From assembly GCA_021296015.1 (NCBI GenBank), contig JAGWBG010000070.1, positions 1 through 7,059 of the forward strand: DNA of 7,059 bases, in the 5' to 3' direction. Shown piece by piece: positions 1 to 5,565 of this stretch. The position numbers and the translations under genes were made by a program. The stretch's first letter is position 1, and the number at the start of each line of letters is the position of its first letter. Origin of the DNA: Dehalococcoidia bacterium. GTDB taxonomy: Bacteria > Chloroflexota > Dehalococcoidia > Lucifugimonadales > JAGWBF01. A model generated the notes under the pieces. It made no database searches. It worked only from the letters and a program-made list of their open reading frames with translations, and was not told where the DNA came from.

Positions 1-36
1 CTGCATCCCAAGCCGGCCCCCGTCACCCATCAGACT
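1..36 (-). other. In-frame continuation of the MaoC-like gene past a TGA, cut by the window edge
   Basis: Reading on past the TGA at 37-39 in the same frame gives SLMGDGGRLGMQ up to the window edge. This resembles the strand after the central helix of MaoC/hot-dog dehydratases, where a helix ending in F is followed by a Gly-Gly-(R/K)-(L/M) strand. The gene therefore seems to continue in frame. An ATG at 28-30 could also start a separate short frame, but no clear ribosome binding site precedes it. Only 12 codons are visible, so the call is tentative. Confidence 0.4.
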
Positions 37-297
37 TCACACGGGGAACGCCTTCTCAAGAAGCTCGGCCACGTATGCCACGGTCACTACTTCCGCGTCT
101 ACCTTCCCATCTGAGATGCCCTCTCCCGGGGTTCCCTCGTCGGCACGGAGGTCGTGGCAGTCCGGTCGTGACCACTTGGATGCCTGCCGGGCGTAGAGGT
201 CCAGGTTCTCTTGGGACATGTGCTTCACCAGTATTGGAAGGTCATCGCCCACTTGAACGGACTCGTAGGTCACTCTCTTGGCCCAAAGGGTGGGCAT
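37..297 (-). CDS. MaoC-like acyl dehydratase, N-terminal part, ended by an in-frame TGA
   Basis: This codes for 86 residues if it starts at the ATG at 297, which has AAAGG about 6 nt upstream and AGGAG further up. A TTG at 333 would add 12 residues but lacks such a site. The N-terminus (YESVQVGDDLP.LVKH, then LDLYA.QAS) matches the opening of MaoC/R-hydratase-type hot-dog proteins. The segment ISDGKV...VAYVAELLEKAF fits their long central helix. The family acts on acyl-CoA or acyl-ACP thioesters by hydration or dehydration, and members are usually 130-160 residues or longer, so this frame is too short. The usual D..NP.H catalytic signature is not clear: SRPDCHD stands in its place, so activity is doubtful even if the frame were whole. 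The gene is divergent from the ABC exporter. The family call rests on motif memory and is moderate. Confidence 0.55.
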   Translation of the reverse strand: MPTLWAKRVTYESVQVGDDLPILVKHMSQENLDLYARQASKWSRPDCHDLRADEGTPGEGISDGKVDAEVVTVAYVAELLEKAFPV

Positions 298-372
298 AGG
301 GTCCCTTTCTCCTGTAGAAACGATTCGTGGCAAGCTACCCGACCTTGTTGTTACAACTTACCACCGTAGGAG

Positions 373-385
373 CCTTGCTGCAAGG
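373..385. promoter_or_regulatory. Operator-like palindrome CCTTGC-T-GCAAGG
   Basis: There is a perfect 6-bp inverted repeat around a single central T, in the middle of the divergent intergenic region. It lies about 34-46 nt upstream of the start site predicted from the TATAAT at 407-412, where a poorly conserved -35 element would lie. That is a usual place for an activator or repressor site. No regulator gene is visible nearby, and a 13-bp palindrome can arise by chance. Confidence 0.3.
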
Positions 386-403
386 TCACTCAATGGCTGC
401 CTA

Positions 404-412
404 TGTTATAAT
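404..412 (+). promoter_or_regulatory. Extended -10 promoter (TGtTATAAT) for the ABC exporter operon
   Basis: TATAAT at 407-412 matches the sigma-70 -10 consensus perfectly and is preceded by TG one base upstream, forming an extended -10. No good -35 box lies 16-18 bp upstream (GGTCAC at 384-389 is the 17-bp position), which extended -10 promoters tolerate. Transcription would begin at about 418-420, only 3-5 nt before the ATG at 423, giving a leaderless or nearly leaderless mRNA. This agrees with the lack of a Shine-Dalgarno sequence before 423. Confidence 0.5.
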
Positions 413-422
413 CGGCTTGGGC

Positions 423-1346
423 ATGGAACAAGTGATTGAGGTCAAAAATCTAGTCAAACGATATGGGTCCCTCACGGCGGTAGACAACATCTCTTTCTCA
501 GTGCATCGTAATGAAATCTTCGGCATACTGGGGCCCAATGGTGCTGGTAAGACCACCACTCTTGAGATTATTGAGGGTCTCCAGCACCTCACCTCCGGTA
601 GCGCCTTTGTGTTGGGCATGGATACCCGTCGAGGGATGGCCCAGGTGAAAGAACGTGTAGGGGTACAGCTTCAGGCATCCGCTTACTTCAACCATCTTAC
701 CCTCCACGAAATCCTTACCCTGTTCGGAAGCTTCTACCGGAAGGCAATTCCGCCTGACACACTGTTAAGGACCGTAGACCTCACGGACAAGGCAGGGACC
801 ACACTCAGGAAGCTTTCCGGTGGACAGAAGCAACGCTTCACCCTGGCAGCCAGCCTGGTTAACGACCCGGAGGTGGTTATCCTGGACGAACCCACTACCG
901 GGCTGGACCCCCAGGCACGTCGCAACCTGTGGGAGTTTATCAGGCATGTCCATTCTGAAGGCAAGACCATCGTGCTCACTACCCATTACATGGAGGAAGC
1001 CCAGGCACTTTGTGACAGAGTAGCTATCATGGATGCGGGTAGCATAATGGCCCTCGACACACCCGTCAACCTGCTGTGCAGCCTTGGTTCTCCTTACGTG
1101 GTGAAGCTGGTGACCTCCCGGCCCATGTCCTCCAATGAAGCCGAAAGGTTGAAGCCATCCCCCGTTGATTCCCTGATTGTGGATGGCTGTTCTTATTGTC
1201 TGAGGGTGAGTGACGCACCCCGAACCCTCGCCCACGTATTGGAATGGGCTAATGCCTGCGACGTAACCCTGGTGCATTTAGAGGTACTGTCTGCCACGCT
1301 GGAAGACGTTTTTCTTGAGATTACCGGGAAAGAGCTTAGAGACTAG
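423..1346 (+). CDS. ABC exporter ATP-binding protein, DrrA/CcmA type
   Basis: This 307-residue cytoplasmic ATPase powers the permease encoded directly downstream. All nucleotide-binding motifs are present in order: Walker A GPNGAGKTT at residues 37-45, Q-loop region VGVQLQ at 79-84, signature LSGGQ at 131-135, Walker B VVILDEP at 151-157, the D-loop region TTGLDP just after it, and the H-loop histidine at 188. The extra C-terminal part after about residue 210 is typical of DrrA-like drug, lipid or antibiotic exporters. The ATG at 423 was chosen because IEVKNLVKRYG then begins a few residues in, as is normal for the family. An in-frame ATG at 393 with AAGG upstream would add 10 hydrophobic residues and is less likely. 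The stop is 4 nt before the permease. The substrate cannot be read from the sequence. Confidence 0.93.
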   Translation: MEQVIEVKNLVKRYGSLTAVDNISFSVHRNEIFGILGPNGAGKTTTLEIIEGLQHLTSGSAFVLGMDTRRGMAQVKERVGVQLQASAYFNHLTLHEILTLFGSFYRKAIPPDTLLRTVDLTDKAGTTLRKLSGGQKQRFTLAASLVNDPEVVILDEPTTGLDPQARRNLWEFIRHVHSEGKTIVLTTHYMEEAQALCDRVAIMDAGSIMALDTPVNLLCSLGSPYVVKLVTSRPMSSNEAERLKPSPVDSLIVDGCSYCLRVSDAPRTLAHVLEWANACDVTLVHLEVLSATLEDVFLEITGKELRD

Positions 1347-1350
1347 ACAA

Positions 1351-2451
1351 ATGTTGGCATTAGTGATAGCCAACCTTAAAATCATGGTGAGAGACCGTCA
1401 AACTCTATTTTGGGCCTTGGTTTTCCCCCTGACGTTTGTGATTATCTTTGGCCTATTTGATTTCGAGCCGTCGAGCACTGTCGACCTGGCTATCATAGAC
1501 CAGGCTAACAGCGAAGGCTCAAAGGCGCTTAGCAGGAAGCTCTCTGGAACGGAACACCTGAAGGTAGATGCCAGGTATGCAAGCCGAATTGAGGCGCTGG
1601 AAGCCCTTCGGGACGGCGACCTGGAGAATCTGCTGATTATTCCGGAGAGTGCCGGAACTCCTTCCAGAGGGTTGGCCTCCTCAGAGGAAAATAGCACGCC
1701 TGTATCGCTGCTTCTCTACCAAGGCACAGTCAACGAGACGGGTAATCAGTTGGTCGCAGAGACTATTCGACGGTTAGTGGATGAAGAGAATCTAAGGCTA
1801 GCCGGCGGCCCCAAGCTGCTGGAGCTCCGTACTGAGATAGTGGAAGTCCCGAGGGTTGATTACTTCGATCTGGTGCTAATTGGTCTGGTGGGTATGAGCA
1901 TGATGATGAATTGTGTCATCGTTATTGCCGTAAAGATAAGCCTGTACCGTAGCCAGTCAGTCCTGAAACGACTGCTGGCTACGCCCCTGCGGGTAAGGAA
2001 TTACTTCGCCTCGGAGATTGCGGCCCATCTCCTGCTCTCCTTGGTCCAGACCGCCGTGGTGATGGGAGTAGGTGTATACGTATTCGGGGCCAGGATTCAC
2101 GGTAATGTGCTTTGGGTTTTTGTCATTGTGGCCTTTGCCAGCATCATCTTTCTCAACATTGGATTCATCATTTCAGCGTGGGCCAACAGTCCGAGTGCTG
2201 CATCGGGAATGGGTAACGCCGTCGCAATGCCAATGCTATTCTTATCCGGCACGTTTTTCCCTACTTCGTCGCTGCCATCCTTCCTGCCGGACCTGGTACA
2301 GGCGCTTCCTCTGACGCCCGTTCTGGACGCAATGCGTGGGGTGGCCATAGATGGCCTTGATCTGTGGAACGTAGGGCGGGAGCTGGGAATGTTGGCGGGA
2401 TGGCTGGTGGTCTCTTCCGTAGCAGCCGTCAAGCTTTTCAGGTTCGGATAG
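1351..2451 (+). CDS. ABC-2 type exporter permease
   Basis: This 366-residue membrane protein has the DrrB/YhgE-like ABC-2 layout. There is one N-terminal helix (about residues 20-36, FWALVFPLTFVIIFGLF) and a large extracytoplasmic domain (about 40-170, with V.LAIID.A near its start). Five helices follow, at about 172-196, 221-245, 253-277, 285-305 and 344-362. The stretch RLLATPLRVRNYFASEI (207-223) and SGTFFP (299-304) are typical of the family. It should form a dimeric channel with the upstream ATPase. The ATG at 1351 lies 4 nt after the ATPase stop; its ribosome binding site is weak, which suggests translational coupling. A TTG at 1315 inside the ATPase gene is an alternative start but would add a non-family leader. 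Drug, peptide or lipid export are all possible. Confidence 0.92.
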   Translation: MLALVIANLKIMVRDRQTLFWALVFPLTFVIIFGLFDFEPSSTVDLAIIDQANSEGSKALSRKLSGTEHLKVDARYASRIEALEALRDGDLENLLIIPESAGTPSRGLASSEENSTPVSLLLYQGTVNETGNQLVAETIRRLVDEENLRLAGGPKLLELRTEIVEVPRVDYFDLVLIGLVGMSMMMNCVIVIAVKISLYRSQSVLKRLLATPLRVRNYFASEIAAHLLLSLVQTAVVMGVGVYVFGARIHGNVLWVFVIVAFASIIFLNIGFIISAWANSPSAASGMGNAVAMPMLFLSGTFFPTSSLPSFLPDLVQALPLTPVLDAMRGVAIDGLDLWNVGRELGMLAGWLVVSSVAAVKLFRFG

Positions 2452-2493
2452 AATAGCCCAATATAACTTCCATTGTTGGCCAAGGTCTTTTAG

Positions 2494-2588
2494 TTGTCAT
2501 TCTGAGGAGCGTAGCGACGGAGAACCCAAGACTAGTGCCTGAAGCCGACCTGCCGCTTCAGATTCTTCACTCCTCGGAGTTTATCCTG
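2494..2588. repeat. Remnant of a dispersed REP-like intergenic repeat
   Basis: The left part (from 2494, GTCATTCTGAGGAGCG then TAGCGACGGAGAACC) and the right part (AGATTCTTCACTCCTCGG, then AGTTTATCCTG, to 2588) resemble the TTCTGAG-GAGCGAAGCGACGAAGAATCT repeats that litter intergenic regions of many environmental bacteria, as I remember them. The two arms are only partly complementary, sharing CTCCTC and TTCT blocks in the expected orientation, so this copy looks decayed or chimeric. Between the arms lies a perfect 7-bp hairpin (2539-2561), and the right arm contains ACTCC-TC-GGAGT (2569-2580). No transposase is nearby. It lies just downstream of the exporter operon and could contribute to 3'-end formation. 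Confidence 0.5.
2539..2561. repeat. Hairpin CTGAAGC / GCTTCAG inside the repeat
   Basis: Seven perfectly paired bases (2539-2545 with 2555-2561) enclose a 9-nt loop. No run of T follows on either strand, so it does not meet the usual pattern of an intrinsic terminator. It is most likely the centre of the surrounding repeat. Confidence 0.4.
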
Positions 2589-2709
2589 TTGATGACTTGG
2601 TAGGGTTTCGCTGCTTCTTCCGTCGTTGTACAATGATGTAGTACGGTAATCAGCGCAATGCAACACTTGCCAACCTCACCAGGTGTATTCTGTGATTCAG
2701 GAGAGGGCA

Positions 2710-2853
2710 ATGGCCAACAAGAATGCCCCAAAGCGAGAGAAGAAGAAGTCCAAGAAGGACGATGGAAAAGCACCGTTCCTGCGCTCCGTTAGCACCGACC
2801 CTCCGGTTGGGGTAGTGCAGAAAAGGAAAGCGGCCAAGGAACGCATGGAGTAG
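2710..2853 (+). CDS. 47-residue lysine-rich small basic protein
   Basis: The ATG at 2710 is preceded by a strong Shine-Dalgarno sequence, AGGAG at 2699-2703, with 6 nt spacing. The product has 11 Lys and 4 Arg against 6 acidic residues. Its basic N-terminal part (NAPKREKKKSKKDDGK, residues 5-20) is followed by a short middle part with two prolines (TDPPVGVV, 29-36) and a second basic tail (QKRKAAKERME). It has no membrane segment or signal peptide. I recall similar 'PKREKKKPKK' small hypothetical proteins in Dehalococcoidia-like genomes but know no function; binding to nucleic acid or ribosomes is only a guess from charge. It is the only gene between the exporter and the converging operon, and overlapping antisense frames here have no comparable start signal. 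Confidence 0.6.
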   Translation: MANKNAPKREKKKSKKDDGKAPFLRSVSTDPPVGVVQKRKAAKERME

Positions 2854-2910
2854 ACCGCCAGGCCGGAGTGAGTTGAGCTTCAACCTTCATTAAGCACCCA
2901 TCCGGTGGTC

Positions 2911-3363
2911 TCAGGATTCTGTCGTGGCTCCGGAAACTTCACTGAACCCATAATACATGTCGCTGTCTAGCACTCGCTTCAGGCCACTGACGGAGATGTT
3001 CCTCGGGTTATTGGGCGTGTACCATCGCTCCGTCACCAGATAGTGAAGCTGCTCCAGGCTAACGGGTTCGTTCCCTTCAGAGAGGACGGACCGGAATATT
3101 ATCTCCTGCATGGGCATGTCGGGCCTTATAAACCCCTCCTGAGTGGAGCAACATTCCGCGATTTCCCTTATATGCTCCTCTTCAGTGGGGCTCTTCACAT
3201 CGGCTTTCAACCTGTCTTGGCAGGAAGGGCAACGACGTGCCAAGAACATCGTTACCAGAGAACGGTTGAGGTCTCTCCCCCTGGCCGGCTCTATTATGTA
3301 GTAGGAGCCCTCCTCAACGCTGGATTCGGTTTCATGCAACTCAACGTCTTCGGGCGTGGTCAA
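2911..3363 (-). CDS. Conserved-looking protein of unknown function, cysteine-containing with possible winged-helix C-terminus
   Basis: This 150-residue soluble protein is encoded last in the pheT-moeA operon. It starts with TTG at 3363, overlapping the moeA stop in a TTGA junction, and has AGAGGTG about 5 nt upstream inside moeA, so translation is probably coupled. The N-terminus is acidic (residues 1-26). Residues 38-50 contain RRCPSCQ with a CxxC pair (C45, C48), and C71-C72 follow; together with H64 these could bind a metal, though the spacing fits no zinc-ribbon I can name. Residues 83-140 (MPMQEIIFRSVL, VSLEQLHYLVTERW, ISVSGLKRVLDSD, YYGF) look like three helices and a wing, as in winged-helix domains. 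I do not recognise a named family. Its position suggests, but does not show, a link to molybdenum cofactor synthesis. Confidence 0.75.
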   Translation of the reverse strand: MTTPEDVELHETESSVEEGSYYIIEPARGRDLNRSLVTMFLARRCPSCQDRLKADVKSPTEEEHIREIAECCSTQEGFIRPDMPMQEIIFRSVLSEGNEPVSLEQLHYLVTERWYTPNNPRNISVSGLKRVLDSDMYYGFSEVSGATTES

Positions 3364-4667
3364 ATCTGCACCTCTTCGTTCCAGTTCAGCATTTTAACTT
3401 TCACGGTCTGTCCGGCCTCCATCACCGGGACGTCCTCAGGACATATTGCCAGGCCATTAGCTCTGGACATTGAGGTCAGGATATTCGACCCCTGAGGTCC
3501 GGTGGGGTTGGCATAGTAGCTGCCGTCTTTTCTCGTTACCTCCACCCTGGCAAAGACCCGGCGCTCATCAAAGTTGTATATAGGCCCCTCCAGGATAGCT
3601 TCGATCACAGGCCTTGCCAGATGTGCACGGCCGAGCATCTTGAGTATTGCGGGGCGGGCGAACTCCTCAAGAGCGACCATGGTACTTACCGGGTTGCCCG
3701 GTAGCCCCAAATGGGGGATGCGTTTCCCCTCTGGCCCATGAATTACTCCGAAAGCCAGAGGCTTGGCAGGGCGCATACGCACGGACCAGAAGCTGATTTC
3801 CCCACGTTTCATCAGTACGTCTTTGACCACGTCGTAGTCACCCCTGGACACGCCTGCCGAGGTTATTAGCAGGTCTGAAGCGGTCCCCAGGGATAGCTTC
3901 TGGTTCATGTCCTCCAGGTTGTCTCTGGCTATGCCCAGCATCTTGGGGATACCGCCGTACTTGATAACCGAGGCGGCTATGCTGTAGCTATTGCTGTCGT
4001 AGATTTTGCCCGGCTCTATCGGGTCCCTCGAATGGAGAAGCTCGTCCCCGGTAGCCAGTACGGCCACCACAGGGCGGCGGATAACTCTGACTTGGGACAT
4101 TCCCAGCGATGCCAGTACCCCTATCTCCGAGGGACGTAGTACAGTGCCCTTTTTCAGAATTACCTCACCCTTTTGCACATCCTCGCCCGCCGGGCGGACA
4201 TTAGCGCCCCGGGGTAGCTCCTCGCGGATTTCGATTTCACTCAGGCCAAGGCCCTTTCCCTTTCTCTCTACCTCGTCGGTCTCCTCAAAGGGTACGATGG
4301 TGTCTGCGCCATTGGGCACGGGAGCGCCGGTCATAATCCTTATTGCGCTCCCCTTTACTACATCCATCGTTGGCATCTGGCCTGCTGCCACCTGGCTTAT
4401 CACCTGAAGCAGTTTCGGAGAGCTGGGGCTTGCACCAACAATGTCCGATTGGAGTATAGCATAGCCATCCATAGCCGAGTTGTCCAGGGGAGGTAGATAA
4501 AAGGGAGAGACCACGTCATCAGCCAGGACCTGTCCAAGGGCATCAAGGGTAGGCTTTTCCTCAACATCCAGGGAGCTGAAATACGCCATAATCCGCTCGT
4601 AGGCGTCTTCCACACTGAGCATATCGGCGTGTCTGTGTCCATGCCCATGCCTATGGGATTCTGCCAT
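3360..4667 (-). CDS. moeA: Molybdopterin molybdenumtransferase MoeA
   Basis: MoeA inserts molybdate into adenylylated molybdopterin in the cytoplasm, the last common step of molybdenum cofactor synthesis. At 435 residues it has the usual family length of slightly over 400. Family motifs: PPLDNSAMDGYA (59-70), AAGQ (94-97), IMTGAPVPNGADTIVPFEE (111-129), VRPAGEDV (157-164), TGDEL (206-210), SAGVSRGDYD (270-279), MRPAKPLAFG (298-307) and LGLPGNPVS (320-328). A C-terminal beta domain begins near 354. The ATG at 4667 was preferred because GGAGG lies about 9 nt upstream; a TTG two codons earlier is too close to that site. Unusually, residues 5-13 form an alternating histidine tract, HRHGHGHRH. The gene lies 24 nt after the HEPN gene and overlaps the next gene by 4 nt. 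No other cofactor gene is in view. Confidence 0.95.
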   Translation of the reverse strand: MAESHRHGHGHRHADMLSVEDAYERIMAYFSSLDVEEKPTLDALGQVLADDVVSPFYLPPLDNSAMDGYAILQSDIVGASPSSPKLLQVISQVAAGQMPTMDVVKGSAIRIMTGAPVPNGADTIVPFEETDEVERKGKGLGLSEIEIREELPRGANVRPAGEDVQKGEVILKKGTVLRPSEIGVLASLGMSQVRVIRRPVVAVLATGDELLHSRDPIEPGKIYDSNSYSIAASVIKYGGIPKMLGIARDNLEDMNQKLSLGTASDLLITSAGVSRGDYDVVKDVLMKRGEISFWSVRMRPAKPLAFGVIHGPEGKRIPHLGLPGNPVSTMVALEEFARPAILKMLGRAHLARPVIEAILEGPIYNFDERRVFARVEVTRKDGSYYANPTGPQGSNILTSMSRANGLAICPEDVPVMEAGQTVKVKMLNWNEEVQI

Positions 4668-4691
4668 CTCCAAGTTCCTCCACCGATAACT

Positions 4692-5099
4692 TTACTGCTC
4701 AGAGTGTGTCTTGACAAGCTCTACTATATCTGCTGCGTACCGGCGTGCTTGCCGGGCATCATCTTGCGTAAACGACCTGAAAGGCACCGCCGGTGAGGCC
4801 AGCGCGTCGGGATACCTGGTGGGTATGTAGTACCTATCCAGAATTTTGCCCCATTCTACCACCTCCGCAAAAGCGTCGTCTAACCTCCTGCATTCGGAAG
4901 CCAACTCCTGAATGGAGTGGAGGAATATATGGCGCTCTCCCTTTCCGTACAGGAATGCTTTGAGCGCCATCTGTGATGTCTGTTCTGCCATGAAGCATAC
5001 ATCAGACCAGAAGCCGGATTCAAGGAGGGATTCCGTGACTTCAAGCTGGTGCTCTGCCTGGTCCAACCAGCGTCGCATCTGCTCATAGGGCCTTCTCAT
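4692..5099 (-). CDS. HEPN-domain protein, partner of the MNT nucleotidyltransferase
   Basis: This 135-residue helical protein fits the HEPN fold: WLDQAEHQLEVTESLLESGFWSDVCFMAEQTSQMALKAFLY covers the first two helices, and YIPTRYPDA (91-99) is typical of the family. R56-x4-H61 (RHIFLH) matches the HEPN RNase motif Rx4-6H. In HepT toxins the motif is RX4HXY, whose tyrosine is AMPylated by the MntA antitoxin; here that position is I63. The ATG at 5099 has GGGAGGG 6 nt upstream and overlaps the MNT gene by 17 nt; an ATG at 5078 is a weaker alternative. The pair may be a toxin-antitoxin system, with this protein the likely toxin, or a housekeeping HEPN/MNT pair of unknown role. Toxicity is inferred from family knowledge only. 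Confidence 0.85.
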   Translation of the reverse strand: MRRPYEQMRRWLDQAEHQLEVTESLLESGFWSDVCFMAEQTSQMALKAFLYGKGERHIFLHSIQELASECRRLDDAFAEVVEWGKILDRYYIPTRYPDALASPAVPFRSFTQDDARQARRYAADIVELVKTHSEQ

Positions 5100-5397
5100 A
5101 GATGACCCTCCCATCCTTGAGAGCACTTTGGATGAAAGGGTTCTCCTCCTCTATCATAGCCTCGAATTCCTCGGGCGTATAAACAAATATGTCGACACGG
5201 ACAGGTAGCGATATGTACGACCCTGCCTCTACCAATCGCTGGACGAAACTTTTATCCGTCCCTTTGATAACAATCACATCAATGTCGCTATAGTCATCGG
5301 TATCACCACGCGCTGTGGAGCCAAAGAGGATAACCCTCTCGGGTCCATAAGGAAGCAGGTCTTGTACTATCTGCTCAACCTGCGATAGCTTAGGCAC
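5083..5397 (-). CDS. MNT-family nucleotidyltransferase (MntA-like)
   Basis: This 104-residue minimal nucleotidyltransferase carries the full active-site signature. GSTARG (26-31) is followed by D38 and D40, an exact GSX10DXD spacing, and D69 (VRVDIF) is in place for the third metal-binding aspartate. In characterised HEPN/MNT pairs such enzymes transfer AMP to the HEPN toxin and neutralise it; whether that happens here is inference. The start is GTG at 5397 with GGGAG 7 nt upstream. The gene lies 24 nt downstream of the natural pheT stop and overlaps the HEPN gene by 17 nt, so the three are probably co-transcribed. No palindrome suggesting self-regulation is seen in the 24-nt gap. Confidence 0.88.
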   Translation of the reverse strand: MPKLSQVEQIVQDLLPYGPERVILFGSTARGDTDDYSDIDVIVIKGTDKSFVQRLVEAGSYISLPVRVDIFVYTPEEFEAMIEEENPFIQSALKDGRVIYEKAL

Positions 5398-5421
5398 GTG
5401 TGTGCTCCCATACCTGCGCTT

Positions 5422-5565
5422 CTAACTCCTGAGTTCGGCCCCGAATTCCTTTTCGAGGGATCTAACGACGGACTGAAACGCTCGATTCACTTCTTCAGCC
5501 GTCAGGGTCCTGTCCAGGGACTGGAAGTAGATGTGATAAGCCAGGGAGCGTTTTCCATCTGGGAT
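5422..5565 (-). other. pheT: C-terminal 47 codons and stop of pheT, in frame beyond an internal TAG
   Basis: Immediately after the TAG at 5566-5568 and in the same frame, the sequence encodes IPDGKRSLAYHIYFQSLDRT and continues through LTAEEVNRAF to FGAELRS, ending at a TAG at 5422-5424. This is the canonical end of the PheT FDX-ACB (B8) anticodon-binding domain. No in-frame start codon with a ribosome binding site lies just after the TAG (the first GTG is 26 codons in), so it is not a separate gene. It belongs to the same protein as 5566-7059. Confidence 0.9.

Noticed and set aside
765..1277. 170-residue open frame on the minus strand inside the ATPase gene
   Set aside because: It is antisense to well-conserved ABC ATPase motifs and has no recognisable domain, so it is a shadow frame.
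2476..2490. TTGGCCAA followed by a short T run, considered as a terminator of the exporter operon
   Set aside because: The palindrome has no loop and the T run is only four bases, so it does not form a convincing intrinsic terminator.
2626..2652. TTGTAC ... TAATCA considered as a promoter for the small basic gene
   Set aside because: Both boxes match poorly and the spacing is 15 bp; it cannot be told from chance.
2567..2883. Two overlapping minus-strand frames in the intergenic region
   Set aside because: They overlap the plus-strand small gene, which has a strong ribosome binding site; the minus-strand frames show no such site or motif.
2872..2884. GTTGA-GCT-TCAAC hairpin between the converging genes
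   Set aside because: The stem has only 5 bp with a 3-nt loop and no T run follows on either strand, so terminator function is not supported.
3043..3495. 150-residue plus-strand frame across the moeA 3' end and the unknown gene
   Set aside because: It is antisense to two genes with good start signals and homology-like features, and its translation shows no known motifs.
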